NCBI GenBank assembly: GCA_018896525.1
Contig: JAHIMR010000081.1
Coordinates: 1-59,486, forward strand
Direction: 5' to 3'
Source: Actinomycetota bacterium
GTDB taxonomy: Bacteria; Actinomycetota; Geothermincolia; Fen-727; Anoxymicrobiaceae
Length of the DNA: 59,486 bases
Shown here: positions 43,291-52,342 of the stretch, piece by piece
How the letters are laid out: each line of letters starts with the position of its first letter
How positions within the stretch are numbered: position 1 is the stretch's first letter
Notes under the pieces: model-generated
What the model saw: the letters and a program-made list of their open reading frames with translations, nothing else
Told to the model about the DNA's origin: nothing
The model's database searches: none
Position numbers and translations under genes: made by a program

Positions 43291-44418
43291 TTGAAGTCAG
43301 TTGGTGTTTCCTCGCGCCCGGCGCTCTGGCTGGGAGAGAGGAAGCTATCGACGGTAATGCTAATTATCGGGGGACTGCTGCTGCTGTCGCTGGTGGTGGG
43401 CATGTTCTCGTATCTTCTTATCCAGGACCTGTTTTCCTTTGGATCTTTTCCCGGCGGCGTAAGCATCGTCGGGGTGAACGTTTCCGGGCTCACCAAGACC
43501 GAGGCGCTGGAGAAATGCCAGAAGGAGCTGGCCGAGGTGGCCAACCGCCCTCTCACGCTCAAGATAGACGGCGAGGAGTACCAGGCCGCGCCGGACAGGC
43601 TCGGGCTCAATCTGGAGTACCAGGAGATGGTGGACCGTGCCTACAGCCAGGCATGGAGCGTAAACCTCTTTGAGCGGATGGGCCGCCGGTTCATGAACCG
43701 GCCCAAGGAGATCAACGTTTCCCTGCTGGCGGCAAACAACGACGAGATGGTAAGCGCGTTCCTGCAGGACGCCCTGGCGGGGATCAACCGCCATCCGCAT
43801 GACGCGTACATCGATGTTACCTCCGGTGTGCCGGTGATCGTACCGGCCATGGATGGGCGCCAGGCCGACCCCGAACTGCTTCTGGCCGATACCCGGGAGG
43901 CGTTGGGGACGGCCCAGCGCGTGGTTGACGTGCAGGTGGGGCGCACCCCCGCCGCTATCATCGACTCGGTGTTCGGGCAGTTTATTATTCTCAACCTGGC
44001 CGAACACAAGCTCTCGCTTTACAATCGCGAACAACTGTTGATTCAGCTGCCAATCGCCTGCGGCTCGGCTCGTTACCCGACCCCGGTGGGGCAATGGAAG
44101 ATAGTCGCAAAGCAGAGAAATCCTACATGGATTAACCCGGGGACCGCATGGGCCAGTGGCATGCCTCCCTCCATCGCCCCCGGGCCGGGCAACCCGCTGG
44201 GTACACGCGCACTGCCGCTTAACGCATCGGGGGTGCTGATACACGGCACATCGGCGTCCTCTTCGATCGGGCGGTCGGTGTCGCACGGCTGTATCAGGAT
44301 GCACATGCGGGACGTGGAGCAGTTGTTCGAGATGGTGGAGGCCAACACGCCGGTCTATATCATCAAGGCGGCCGGCGACCCGGGGTTCGATGTTACCGTG
44401 AAGCCGTTCTGGCAGTAG
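43291..44418 (+). CDS. L,D-transpeptidase (YkuD) with peptidoglycan-binding-like domain
   Basis: The product has 375 residues from a TTG with AGGAGG eight bases upstream. One membrane helix lies near residues 22-45. Residues 55-240 resemble a PG_binding_4-type domain (VSIVGVNVSGLTKTEAL, DAYIDVTSGVPVIVPAMDGR). The C-terminal YkuD domain has HGTSASSSIGRSVSHGCIRM with the catalytic Cys. The enzyme makes 3-3 crosslinks in peptidoglycan or attaches proteins to it on the outer face, and this is usual in Actinobacteria. Confidence 0.9.
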   Translation: MKSVGVSSRPALWLGERKLSTVMLIIGGLLLLSLVVGMFSYLLIQDLFSFGSFPGGVSIVGVNVSGLTKTEALEKCQKELAEVANRPLTLKIDGEEYQAAPDRLGLNLEYQEMVDRAYSQAWSVNLFERMGRRFMNRPKEINVSLLAANNDEMVSAFLQDALAGINRHPHDAYIDVTSGVPVIVPAMDGRQADPELLLADTREALGTAQRVVDVQVGRTPAAIIDSVFGQFIILNLAEHKLSLYNREQLLIQLPIACGSARYPTPVGQWKIVAKQRNPTWINPGTAWASGMPPSIAPGPGNPLGTRALPLNASGVLIHGTSASSSIGRSVSHGCIRMHMRDVEQLFEMVEANTPVYIIKAAGDPGFDVTVKPFWQ

Positions 44419-44440
44419 TAATCGCCCCGGGCTGTTGCAT

Positions 44441-44475
44441 AATGACGCACTGGTGACAGGCACCAGTGCGTCATT
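44441..44475. repeat. 35-nt REP-like palindrome (family A, copy 5)
   Basis: It has arms AATGACGCACTGGTG and its complement around a core with one mismatch. It lies 22 bases after the transpeptidase stop, between two GGGCTGTTGC words that also occur in family C. Confidence 0.8.
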
Positions 44476-44575
44476 CTTGCCCCGGGCTGTTGCGGGTGTT
44501 GTCTTGCGTTATCGCTTATAGACGTGGTGCCAGGCACCTGCGTTGCATTACGGAGAGCGTTTGTGTGAACAAGTT

Positions 44576-44645
44576 AACGGCAACACCTGAGCCAGGCACC
44601 GTTTGGGTGGAGAGTCGAACGGCAACACCTGAGCCAGGCACCGTT
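44576..44645. repeat. Direct pair of 28-nt units with REP core
   Basis: AACGGCAACACCTGAGCCAG begins each of two identical 28-nt units, starting 42 bases apart. A further GTGGTGCCAGGCACC hairpin lies at 44524. The second unit ends one base before the GGDEF gene stop. The rest of the 228-bp gap from 44419 has no gene. Confidence 0.75.
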
Positions 44646-44646
44646 G

Positions 44647-46038
44647 TCAGGGGCTGTCCTCCCAGAGCTTTATGCTGTCCGTTCCCTCCGCCTTGGCTGA
44701 CCCCAGGGCCCTGTAAGCATTGGTCAGAAGGTCATGCTCGTTGTCGGCGGACCCGGGGTACGATGATATCCCCGCACTAACGGTCAGACTGGCCGATGTC
44801 CGGTCGTCAGGGATGGGGAAAGGGTACGATGCCACGTCACCACGCAGGCGGTCGGCAACCTTGATGGCACCGAGACGGTTGGTCTCGGGAAGTATCAACG
44901 CGAACTCGTCCCCCCCTATCCGGGCGACGAAATCGACTTCACGGGCGCCTTTTTGAAAGATGGACGCGATGTCTGAGAGCGCGAGGTTGCCAAGCATGTG
45001 ACCGCAGGTGCTGTTGTATTCATCGAGGTTGTCGATGTCGAATATGATAAGTGAGATGGTCAGGGTATACCGTTCCGCCCTGTGCACTTCCTGGTGGAGC
45101 CGGTACTCGAACTGCTTTCGGTTATGGAGGCCGGTGAGCGGATCGATGACCAGGTTCTCCTCCAACTTGTCCCCAAGTTGGTCTACCTCCAGGAGCACCG
45201 CGATGTAATAGGCGAAGGGCGATATCGCGGTGAGGTCCCAGGCATGATTGGCCTCGTTGGACCAGAGGACCAGTGCCCCCAGGGGCGATCTACCGGACTT
45301 TATCGGCAGGAGCGCGGCGGAAGCCACCTCGATTCCCGGCAGCAACTCCGTTTCAATCCCGGAGAGATCCTCCCGCACATCGGGCTTGCCTCGCGTGAAA
45401 CAACGTGCCAGCAGGCAGTCACTCCTGCTTGCCACGGTAAAATCGGACGGCAGTTCAGCTCCGTGTTGCGCGATCAGGGCCAGTGTCTCTCCGCCGGTTT
45501 TCCCGGTCATGATTACGGCGCCGCTCGCGTTGAACGCTGCCGCGGCCTCGGTGAGGCAGGCGGCAAGCTTGACCGACGTGGTGGAGTGACGCGAGGTAGG
45601 AAGATAATCCCTCACCAGGCGGTTGAAATGCTTCAGGGCCTGCAAGTCACCCCCTTGTCCCCCCATGTCTACATCCGGGGGACCGCACATCAGGACCGCC
45701 ACCTCGCGGTTAATCACCAGTAGTCCCCTGGACGCGGCATTGTGAAGCGTCTCGGGAAACGGTAGCCCCTCACGGATGTGTATGAGCAACTGTCCCGGTA
45801 GCATCCCTGGTATCGATTCCAGGTCATCGAACAGTCCGATACCCCGCCCGGTGAACCATTCCGCCGCGGGGGCTTCCTTATTCAAGATGGCCGCGACTAC
45901 GGTAATGCCGCCCGAGGACACAAGCATCTCCAGCAGGGGGAGGTCTTCGGCACGGGGGTTCCAGATTATGGCATCGACATGGTTTTTCAACTTACCGGCT
46001 CCACTTTCCTGCTCCAGGGTACGGGGCTGAATTTCCAC
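44647..46038 (-). CDS. Diguanylate cyclase: N-terminal domain, GAF-like, GGDEF
   Basis: The product has 463 residues. The C-terminal GGDEF domain is complete (VIDPLTGLHNRKQF, DIDNLDEYN, RIGGDEFALILP, SLTVSAGISSYP), so cyclic di-GMP synthesis is expected. No RxxD inhibitory site is obvious just before it. Residues 140-300 look like a GAF sensor. The first 110 residues (VDAIIWNPRAEDLPLLEML) resemble a nucleotide-binding Rossmann half that I cannot name. It has no membrane helix, so it should be a cytoplasmic sensor. It is divergent from the hydrogenase-like operon. Confidence 0.88.
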   Translation of the reverse strand: MEIQPRTLEQESGAGKLKNHVDAIIWNPRAEDLPLLEMLVSSGGITVVAAILNKEAPAAEWFTGRGIGLFDDLESIPGMLPGQLLIHIREGLPFPETLHNAASRGLLVINREVAVLMCGPPDVDMGGQGGDLQALKHFNRLVRDYLPTSRHSTTSVKLAACLTEAAAAFNASGAVIMTGKTGGETLALIAQHGAELPSDFTVASRSDCLLARCFTRGKPDVREDLSGIETELLPGIEVASAALLPIKSGRSPLGALVLWSNEANHAWDLTAISPFAYYIAVLLEVDQLGDKLEENLVIDPLTGLHNRKQFEYRLHQEVHRAERYTLTISLIIFDIDNLDEYNSTCGHMLGNLALSDIASIFQKGAREVDFVARIGGDEFALILPETNRLGAIKVADRLRGDVASYPFPIPDDRTSASLTVSAGISSYPGSADNEHDLLTNAYRALGSAKAEGTDSIKLWEDSP

Positions 46039-46208
46039 GGGATCCCGCTTGGATCCCGGGGCGGGGAACTGAAAGGCCTTGCCAACTCACCGGCGATCCC
46101 GGGGATTACAGCACAGCAGAAATGATATACCCTTGCCGCTATTCAGGCAATTACCATAATTTGGCAGTTTGGCAAGAGATAAATATCCGGTGATCAGGGT
46201 GTTAACAC

Positions 46209-46237
46209 TTGACGCGGGCCCGGTAATTTAATAGATT
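46209..46237 (+). promoter_or_regulatory. Candidate promoter of the nuoH-like operon
   Basis: TTGACG (46209-46214), a 17-base spacer and TAGATT (46232-46237) lie 100 bases before the nuoH-like start. The remaining part of the 298-bp gap 46039-46336 is AT-richer than its surroundings and shows no gene or repeat that I recognise. Confidence 0.5.
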
Positions 46238-46336
46238 CAAACCGCCCTCAAGGTTTCTGAAGGAAAACGTGTCGGCTCTGTCGGAACGGACCCTGACAAT
46301 CCCTTGAGGGCATACCTTTTCCAGGGGGGGGCTGCT

Positions 46337-47275
46337 ATGGCGTTCGTTGGAAAACTGGCGTACCTGGCTCTCGTCCCGGGGCTACTTTTTGTGTATCTGG
46401 CAGGCCTGGGGGCAAAGGGCCTGCTATGGGGGTTGTCCGGCGTGATAACCGGGGGCTCGCCGCACGGGCCGGCGCTCGGCCTGCCCGGCGTGCTGCGACT
46501 CCTCACCGCCGGGTGCGTTCCCACCGGAGGCGCGCTTTCCGCGGTTATGTGGCTTGCGCCGCCGGTCATGGTTTTCGCCCTGTCATGGGTTTCATGCATG
46601 CTGTTCGGTGTGCTCGAAGGTGACCTGGCGCTGATGTTTTCCCTGCTCCTTCTCTCGTCCGCCGCCGCGGTTCTTATCTGTTTCTCGTCGCCCAATCCGC
46701 GCGTTCGGCAGAACGCACCCTCCGAGACCGCAGCCCTGCTGGGGTGGGCGGTACCACTGGCGCTGGTAATCGCCGGCGCGTCATTGCGGACCGGGGAGGT
46801 CACGGTGGCGGGCCTTATTGACTGGCAGGCCGTGAATGGGGGGCTGATATGGTCGCTGGAGGGAGGAGGCGCCCTGGCGGTGGTGGGGACCGCGATGACG
46901 TTTACCGCCGCGATTCTGTGCGCTCTATTGCTGATGCGACTCCGCCCCCTGGGGCGAGGCATGTTCTCGGAAGCCCCAGCAGGGATTGCTCATGAAATCA
47001 CCGGTCCTCCGCTGGCGCTGCTCCGGGTAGCCGAGACCGCGTCGCTGGCGGTGGTCCCGCTCCTGCTCATCGTACTTTTCCTGGCGGGCCCGGCGTCAAA
47101 CTGGTACGAGGTCGCGTTCTGGCTACTCAAGGTCCTGGGGTTGCTCCTCCTGTTAGGGATTGTCGACATCCTGTCCGCAAGGGCCCGATCGGACCGTATC
47201 CTGCGGTGGTCACTGGGAGCCGGCGGAGGCCTGGCGTTGGCCGGCCTCGTGCTGATATGGCTGGGCGTGTCGTGA
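46337..47275 (+). CDS. NuoH/HyfC-like membrane subunit of a group 4 hydrogenase-related complex
   Basis: The product has 312 residues with about eight membrane helices. Diagnostic pieces are SPNPRVRQNAPSETAALL near residue 128, comparable to the E-rich loop of NuoH/EchB, and the EAPAGIAHEITGPPLALLRVAE segment, which matches the conserved quinone-chamber loop (E-x-E-x-V-x-G..) only loosely. It would anchor the peripheral subunits and help conduct ions. It overlaps the next gene by GTGA. With the three following genes it forms a minimal Ehr/Ech-like set. Confidence 0.75.
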   Translation: MAFVGKLAYLALVPGLLFVYLAGLGAKGLLWGLSGVITGGSPHGPALGLPGVLRLLTAGCVPTGGALSAVMWLAPPVMVFALSWVSCMLFGVLEGDLALMFSLLLLSSAAAVLICFSSPNPRVRQNAPSETAALLGWAVPLALVIAGASLRTGEVTVAGLIDWQAVNGGLIWSLEGGGALAVVGTAMTFTAAILCALLLMRLRPLGRGMFSEAPAGIAHEITGPPLALLRVAETASLAVVPLLLIVLFLAGPASNWYEVAFWLLKVLGLLLLLGIVDILSARARSDRILRWSLGAGGGLALAGLVLIWLGVS

Positions 47276-47835
47276 TTCGCCTGGCCATGTTCCGGGGAAG
47301 GGAGATCAGCGTGTTCCACGTCCGGGCGGGTGGCTGCGCCGGATGCGGTGAGATAGTGGATATGTTTCTTAGTGCTCCGTTCCATAGGTACGGTTACGCA
47401 CCGAGAGCGTCGAAGCGCCGCTCCGGCAAGGCGCGTGACCGAGGCGTACTCCTGCAGTACGCAGAGGGAGCGGAACGCAGCCGGTGTGGATGCAGCGGCG
47501 CTCGAATGCCAGCGTATTTATGGAGCGGGGCACTTGGTGAACGTTTCCGGGGCGCGCCACGGGTGGTGGAGTGCGACACCCCGCGCCATGCCGACATCGT
47601 GGTGGTCACCGGTTCTCTGACCGAGCCCTTGAGCGAGGCCGCGATCGCCGTCATCTCACAGGCCCCGGCCACGAGCCGGTTGCTCCTGGTGGGGGACTGT
47701 GCCCTGGGGGAGGGGCCGATGGCAGGCGAGTCGCCGGGCACGGACAAAACGGTCGGCCTGGAGACGGAGCTTATACAGGGTTGCCCGGTTACACTGGAAT
47801 CACTGGTGAAAGGTGTCCCCGATGTCACGCGGTGA
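47272..47835 (+). CDS. NuoB/EchC-like Fe-S subunit carrying an in-frame MITE insertion
   Basis: The product has 187 residues from the GTG that overlaps the nuoH-like stop. All four proximal cluster ligands are present: C22 and C25 (GGCAGCGE), the Cys in GDCALGEGP and the Cys in GCPVTLES. Between them, TPRHADIVVVTGSLT is the family signature. Residues 34-88 are encoded by MITE R5. Removing those 165 bases would leave 23 residues between C25 and PRHAD, close to the 24 I recall for Ech-type subunits. The frame stays open through the insert, so a product with a 55-residue loop could be made. Whether it assembles is unknown. It overlaps the next gene by 14 bases. Confidence 0.75.
   Translation: MIRLAMFRGREISVFHVRAGGCAGCGEIVDMFLSAPFHRYGYAPRASKRRSGKARDRGVLLQYAEGAERSRCGCSGARMPAYLWSGALGERFRGAPRVVECDTPRHADIVVVTGSLTEPLSEAAIAVISQAPATSRLLLVGDCALGEGPMAGESPGTDKTVGLETELIQGCPVTLESLVKGVPDVTR
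47371..47534 (+). mobile_element. 164-bp MITE-like element, copy R5 (complete, within a gene)
   Basis: The ends are AGTGCTCCGTTCCATAGGTA and, inverted, AGTGCCCCGCTCCATAAATA, with central hairpin GTACT-CCTGC-AGTAC. It is inserted between codons 33 and 89 of the nuoB-like gene with a net gain of 165 bases. It has no stop codon in that frame. Confidence 0.88.
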
Positions 47836-49546
47836 GGTCGCAGCCGTTCTCGGCGTCACGGTGACGGCGCCTTTCGTATTCGCGGTGCTCTTTATCGTGG
47901 CAGGCAGCGTTCCCCGCGTCCGCAGGTTCCTGGCGGTACTCTGCTCGCTCTCGTTGGCGGGCCTGGGCCTGGCTCTACTGAGAGGGTTTCTGACCGTCTC
48001 CGGCGAGCCCTGCTGGGGCTCGCTGTCTGTGAGCCGGTTCAGTTTCCCTCCCTTCCTGATGCTGAACCTGGTATGCGCGGCGGTGGTGTTGTACGCGGGG
48101 TTTAAGAAGACCAGCGCCTCCCGGCCCGGCCTGCTCATGGCGTCCATCACCGCCGCACTGGGATTAGCCGGGCTGGCGCTTCTCGTGGACGGACTCGTGT
48201 CCGCCGTCCTGCTATGGGAAGGTGTAACCGTGGTGGCGGTCCTGGGACTGCTGTCCAGGGGTGGGGGAGGGGTCAGGAGGAGCCTGCTGTCGATGGTACC
48301 GTGGTTCGCTGGAGACCTGTTGTTCGTGGCGGGGGCGGTCCTCTCGGCGGTCTGGCTCGACGAGGCGCAGGTCTTCATTGAGGCGCCACTCACCTCCGGC
48401 AGCGAGGCCCAGGTTATCGTGGTCATGGTCCTTTTCATCGCCGGTGCGATGATACGGCTCGGGGTGTTTCCGTTCCATTTCTGGGTTGATGATATCCTGG
48501 CATGCGCCGACCCCGCCTGGAGCGCGTTCTTCATGGGGGCGGTCAACTACCTGTTGGCCGGTGCCCGTCTCCTGGTGGCGGCCACGCTGGTGGCACGACT
48601 GGTCGCCGCCGACTGGAGTGCCGTCCTGGTGTCGATAGGGCTGGCCTCGGCGGTGGCGGGAGCCGTCGGGCTTCGCCGGCGGACTGTGCACGGTTACCTG
48701 TCCGGGATGTACACGATGCAGGCCGGTTTCCTGGTGGTTGGCGTGGGGCTATTCTCGAGAATCGGCCTCGAGGGGGCGTTGTTCTGTCTCCTGGTGACCC
48801 CCCTGTTCCTCTCCCCCGCGATGATGGCAGCCGGTTCCTTGCTGGAGATGAGGGGGACCGGCGAATTGGAGGGCCACCGGATCTCCGCGCGCCGCGCGCC
48901 CGCGGCTTTCATCGTTCTCCTGCTGTCCGGGATGTCGATGGCCGGTCTCCCCCCGGCGGCCGGTTTCATCGGGAAGGCGATGGTGACCATGGCAAACATG
49001 GACAAGGCGGCGGTTGGCCCGTTCTACGCGCTGGCGGCGGCCATGGCACTCGCGGCCATGGCACTCGCGGCCATGGCGACCGTAAGGATGCTGGGGGGAG
49101 CCTTCGCCGGGGAGGGGAATGCCGGGTCGGCGGGGAAGAAACCCGCTCTACTGGAGAGCGTGGCACCGCTGGCGATCTGTGGCGGCTCGTTGCTCATCGG
49201 GTTGTTTCCCGGCATCCTGATGCGAAACTTGATATCAGAGAGCTCAGGGTGGCTTTTTACCAGTGGGTTTTCCGGTCCCGGTGTTGTATTCAAGGGGGCC
49301 GGGGCCGCGGCCCAGAAGGCGGTGCAGTACTACATCTCCTGGGCGGAGGTCCCCGCGGCTTTCCTACTGCTGGTCGCGGCCCTGACAGTGGCGGTATACT
49401 TCGCGAGTCGCGCCGCGCACCCGGACGGGGTAGCGCCGGCGCGCCCGGGGCCGTTCCTGGGTGGCGCGATGGGGAAGTACAGATCGTCGATGAACGGCAG
49501 TGGGCTTGCGCGCCTGTCGGCTGGAAGGGGGAGGAGAGGACGATGA
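47822..49546 (+). CDS. NuoL/M/N-type antiporter-like membrane subunit
   Basis: The product has 574 residues with about 14 membrane helices, the Proton_antipo_M fold. The signature LLWEGVTVVAVLGLLSRGG (a conserved Glu in helix 5) and RLGVFPFHFWVDDILACADP (normally P-F-H-x-W-L-P-x-A-H) are recognisable, but the second has lost the usual A-H. MSMAGLPPAAGFIGKAMV is also typical. It should translocate protons or sodium coupled to electron transfer in the associated Fe-S subunits. It overlaps both neighbours (14 and 4 bases). Confidence 0.85.
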   Translation: MSRGEVAAVLGVTVTAPFVFAVLFIVAGSVPRVRRFLAVLCSLSLAGLGLALLRGFLTVSGEPCWGSLSVSRFSFPPFLMLNLVCAAVVLYAGFKKTSASRPGLLMASITAALGLAGLALLVDGLVSAVLLWEGVTVVAVLGLLSRGGGGVRRSLLSMVPWFAGDLLFVAGAVLSAVWLDEAQVFIEAPLTSGSEAQVIVVMVLFIAGAMIRLGVFPFHFWVDDILACADPAWSAFFMGAVNYLLAGARLLVAATLVARLVAADWSAVLVSIGLASAVAGAVGLRRRTVHGYLSGMYTMQAGFLVVGVGLFSRIGLEGALFCLLVTPLFLSPAMMAAGSLLEMRGTGELEGHRISARRAPAAFIVLLLSGMSMAGLPPAAGFIGKAMVTMANMDKAAVGPFYALAAAMALAAMALAAMATVRMLGGAFAGEGNAGSAGKKPALLESVAPLAICGGSLLIGLFPGILMRNLISESSGWLFTSGFSGPGVVFKGAGAAAQKAVQYYISWAEVPAAFLLLVAALTVAVYFASRAAHPDGVAPARPGPFLGGAMGKYRSSMNGSGLARLSAGRGRRGR

Positions 49547-50607
49547 GCGGCAGGCTTCCATTTGGCCCGTTCGACTCGGGCATTCGTCAGCCGTTCTTGA
49601 TCGAGTGCGACACAGAAGGAGCACTCATCACCGCTGCTTCCTTTCAATCCGGCTTCGGCAGGCGGAACGTCGAGCTTGCTTTCGAGGGCGCGGGCATTGT
49701 CGAAGCCGGGCGACTGGCCGCGAGAATCTGCGCGGCTTCCAGTATCGCTCACTCGCTGGCGTTCTGTCAGGCGGTGGAGGAAGCGGAGGGCGTCGTGGTG
49801 GAGGACGGACCGGCGGCGCTGAGAGTCGTCCTTGCCGAGTACGAGCGCATCGCCGCGCATCTCGGGGTGATCTCGGACGCGGGCCGAAGCCTGGAGGATG
49901 ATATCGTCTATCGGGGCCCACTGCGTTACATCTCGCGGGTGCGCCTGGCGTTTACCGAGGCCACGGGCAGCCCGTTCGCTTTTGGGGTGGTAGTTCCCGG
50001 GGGGGTAAGCGTGGAGGGCCCACTGGAGGCGATCGGCGGTCTCTCCGACATAAGGAGCGCGCTGGAGCGTGACTGCTCGTTCTGGGGGGCGAAACTGAAG
50101 GCGTCGAGGGCTCGGCTTCTTGGCGCTCGCCTTCCCGGCGGCTCGGTTACCGGTGAGCCCCCTTCAGCCCCCGCGTTCAGGGCGTCGGGTATCGATGTTG
50201 ACCTGAGATCCGGGAAAGGCGCCTACGGTTACTACTCCAACCTGGAGTACAAGCCGGTTACGAGGCGGGACGGGACCGCGTTGGACCGCCTGCTTCTTCT
50301 CACCGCCGAGGTGCGGGCCTCACTGGGGGTCATCGAGGAGGCAGGTGGTGGCCTGGAGCAGGTGGAGGAGCCGGAGGAACTCCCGTCCAGGGGTGGGGAC
50401 GGTGTGGGGGTCTGCGAGTCGCCCACCGGGGCGGTCCAGCACCGGGTTTCGCTGGGCCCCGGCCGGGTGGTGATCCACGACAGGATAGGAACGCAGGTGG
50501 AGGCGGTGGCAGGCCACGTGGGCGATGCGCTTGCCGGTATCATGTACGAGGACCTGGTGCCGTCGGTGCTCTCGTTCAACCTCTGCTCCGCCTGCATTGA
50601 TCTCTAA
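49543..50607 (+). CDS. NuoD/HycE-like large subunit with partly lost NiFe site
   Basis: The product has 354 residues. The family signature IVEAGRLAARICAASSIAHSL near residue 52-72 aligns with R-[IV]-C-G-x-C of group 4 hydrogenases, but only C63 is kept; the second Cys is S66. The C-terminal motif (normally D-P-C-x-x-C) is LCSACIDL with C348 and C351. So three of four NiFe ligands remain, between true hydrogenases and complex I. The usual N-terminal NuoC-like part and propeptide are missing. Activity as a hydrogenase is doubtful; a related redox role (Ehr-type) is inferred. Confidence 0.8.
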   Translation: MSGRLPFGPFDSGIRQPFLIECDTEGALITAASFQSGFGRRNVELAFEGAGIVEAGRLAARICAASSIAHSLAFCQAVEEAEGVVVEDGPAALRVVLAEYERIAAHLGVISDAGRSLEDDIVYRGPLRYISRVRLAFTEATGSPFAFGVVVPGGVSVEGPLEAIGGLSDIRSALERDCSFWGAKLKASRARLLGARLPGGSVTGEPPSAPAFRASGIDVDLRSGKGAYGYYSNLEYKPVTRRDGTALDRLLLLTAEVRASLGVIEEAGGGLEQVEEPEELPSRGGDGVGVCESPTGAVQHRVSLGPGRVVIHDRIGTQVEAVAGHVGDALAGIMYEDLVPSVLSFNLCSACIDL

Positions 50608-50638
50608 TTGGCAGTTAACAGGGTACAGGGAGGAAGAG

Positions 50639-52342
50639 ATGGATCTGGAAGACAGGATTGGGGTCGCACGTGGGGAAGGCGAGGTGGACCTGCTCATAGA
50701 GAACTGCCGGCTCGTAAACGTTCTTTCCGGGAGGGTGCACAGGGCATCGGTCGCGGTGGCCGGCGGTACCGTGGTCGGCCTCGACGGCGGATACAGCGCG
50801 AGGGAGACCATCGACCTGAAAGGCAAGTACCTGGCCCCGGGACTCATCGACGTGCACGTTCACCTGGAGAGCTCGATGACCACTGTCGGGCAGTTCGCCC
50901 GCGCGGTCGTCCCCAGGGGGACCACCGCCGTGTTCACCGACTGCCACGAGATCGCCAACGTGATGGGCGTCTCCGGGATCGAGTACATGGTGAAGTCGGC
51001 GGACGGGGCGCCGCTGGACGTCTTCGTGATGCTTCCGCCGTGTGTACCGGCCACCAACCTGGAGACGTCGGGTGCGGATCTTGAAGCGGCGGACCTGGAG
51101 CCCCTGGTGGGGGAGCCGTGGGCGATAGGGATAGGGGAGATGATGAACTTTCCCGGGACAATCGCCCGTGACCCCGGCATCATGGCCAAGATCCGGCTAT
51201 TCCCCGACGGGCCGATAGAGGGGCACGCGCCGGGCCTCAGCGGTGAGGACCTCTGTGCCTACATTGCCGCCGGGCCGAACTCCGAGCACGAGTGCACCAC
51301 CGCGGCCGAGGCCGAGGAGAAGCTACGGAAAGGTATGTACCTCTACTTGCGGGAGGGCACCGGCGCTCGCAACCTCCTGGACCTGCTGCCGGTGGTAAAC
51401 GACGCCAACCGCTACCGTTGCTGTTTCTGCATCGACGACCGCAGCCCCGAGGACCTCCTGGAACGCGGCCACATCGATTCAATGCTTAAGATGGTCACAG
51501 ACGCTGGTGTTTCCCCCTTGAACGCCATCCAGATGGCCACCATCAACAGTGCCCGGCGTATGGGCCTTGAATCTCGTGGTGCCGTCGCGGTGGGTTTCCG
51601 CGCGGACATGATAGTGCTTGATGACCTGGGGGAGTTTCGCGTTTCGACCGTGTTCAAGGACGGGCGGGTGGTAGCCAGGGACGGAGAGTTGACGGTCCCT
51701 ACCGGCGATGAGCCGGAGATCGGCTCCACCTTCAACGTTGCCGGGTTCAGCGCCGGGCGTCTATGCATACCGGCGGATGGCGGGACCGCCAGGATGATCG
51801 GGGTGACCCCGGGCCAGATAGTAACGGGGTCACTCACCTGCCGGCCTCCGGTGGAGGGGGGGGACGCGGTGGCGGACCCCGGGGCGGATGTTCTCAAGAT
51901 AGCGGTGGTGGAGAGGCACAAAGGGACAGGTAACGTCGGCGTCGCGTTCGTCAAGGGCTTCGGCTTGAGGTCGGGCGCCCTCGCGTCCAGCGTCGCTCAC
52001 GACTCACATAACGTGGTGGTCGTCGGCTGCTCCGATGAGGATATGGCTGTGGCGGTGGAAAAGGTCGTCGCCATGGGAGGCGGCCAGGCGGTGGCCGCGG
52101 GCGGCGAGGCCAGGGCCGCGCTGGCGCTTCCGATAGGCGGGTTGATGTCGCCGCTTCCGGTGGCGGAGGTCGCCGGCCAGGTCCGGGAGTTGAACTTGGC
52201 CGCGGCAGGTCTGGGGTGCTCGCTACAGGACCCGTTCATGGCCATGAGCTTCCTGGCGCTTCCGGTTATACCCTCGCTCAAGATAACCGACATGGGCCTG
52301 GTGGACGTAGGAGAGTTTAAACACGTTAGCGTATTCGTCTAA
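50639..52342 (+). CDS. ade: Adenine deaminase
   Basis: The product has 567 residues with AGGGAGGAAG before the ATG. An amidohydrolase fold is clear from APGLIDVHVHLESSM (HxH metal site), TDCHEIANV, GEMMNFPG, GHAPGLSGEDLCAYI and DDRSPEDLLERGHID. The C-terminal adenine deaminase domain (GNVGVAFVKGFGLRSGALAS, SHNVVVVGCSDEDM) is present. It converts adenine to hypoxanthine for purine salvage. It follows the hydrogenase-like operon by 31 bases and may share its transcript, though no functional link is apparent. Confidence 0.93.
   Translation: MDLEDRIGVARGEGEVDLLIENCRLVNVLSGRVHRASVAVAGGTVVGLDGGYSARETIDLKGKYLAPGLIDVHVHLESSMTTVGQFARAVVPRGTTAVFTDCHEIANVMGVSGIEYMVKSADGAPLDVFVMLPPCVPATNLETSGADLEAADLEPLVGEPWAIGIGEMMNFPGTIARDPGIMAKIRLFPDGPIEGHAPGLSGEDLCAYIAAGPNSEHECTTAAEAEEKLRKGMYLYLREGTGARNLLDLLPVVNDANRYRCCFCIDDRSPEDLLERGHIDSMLKMVTDAGVSPLNAIQMATINSARRMGLESRGAVAVGFRADMIVLDDLGEFRVSTVFKDGRVVARDGELTVPTGDEPEIGSTFNVAGFSAGRLCIPADGGTARMIGVTPGQIVTGSLTCRPPVEGGDAVADPGADVLKIAVVERHKGTGNVGVAFVKGFGLRSGALASSVAHDSHNVVVVGCSDEDMAVAVEKVVAMGGGQAVAAGGEARAALALPIGGLMSPLPVAEVAGQVRELNLAAAGLGCSLQDPFMAMSFLALPVIPSLKITDMGLVDVGEFKHVSVFV

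Noticed and set aside
49543-50607. Calling the large subunit an active NiFe hydrogenase
   Set aside because: One of four metal-binding Cys is Ser and the N-terminal part is short, so only a related complex is supported.
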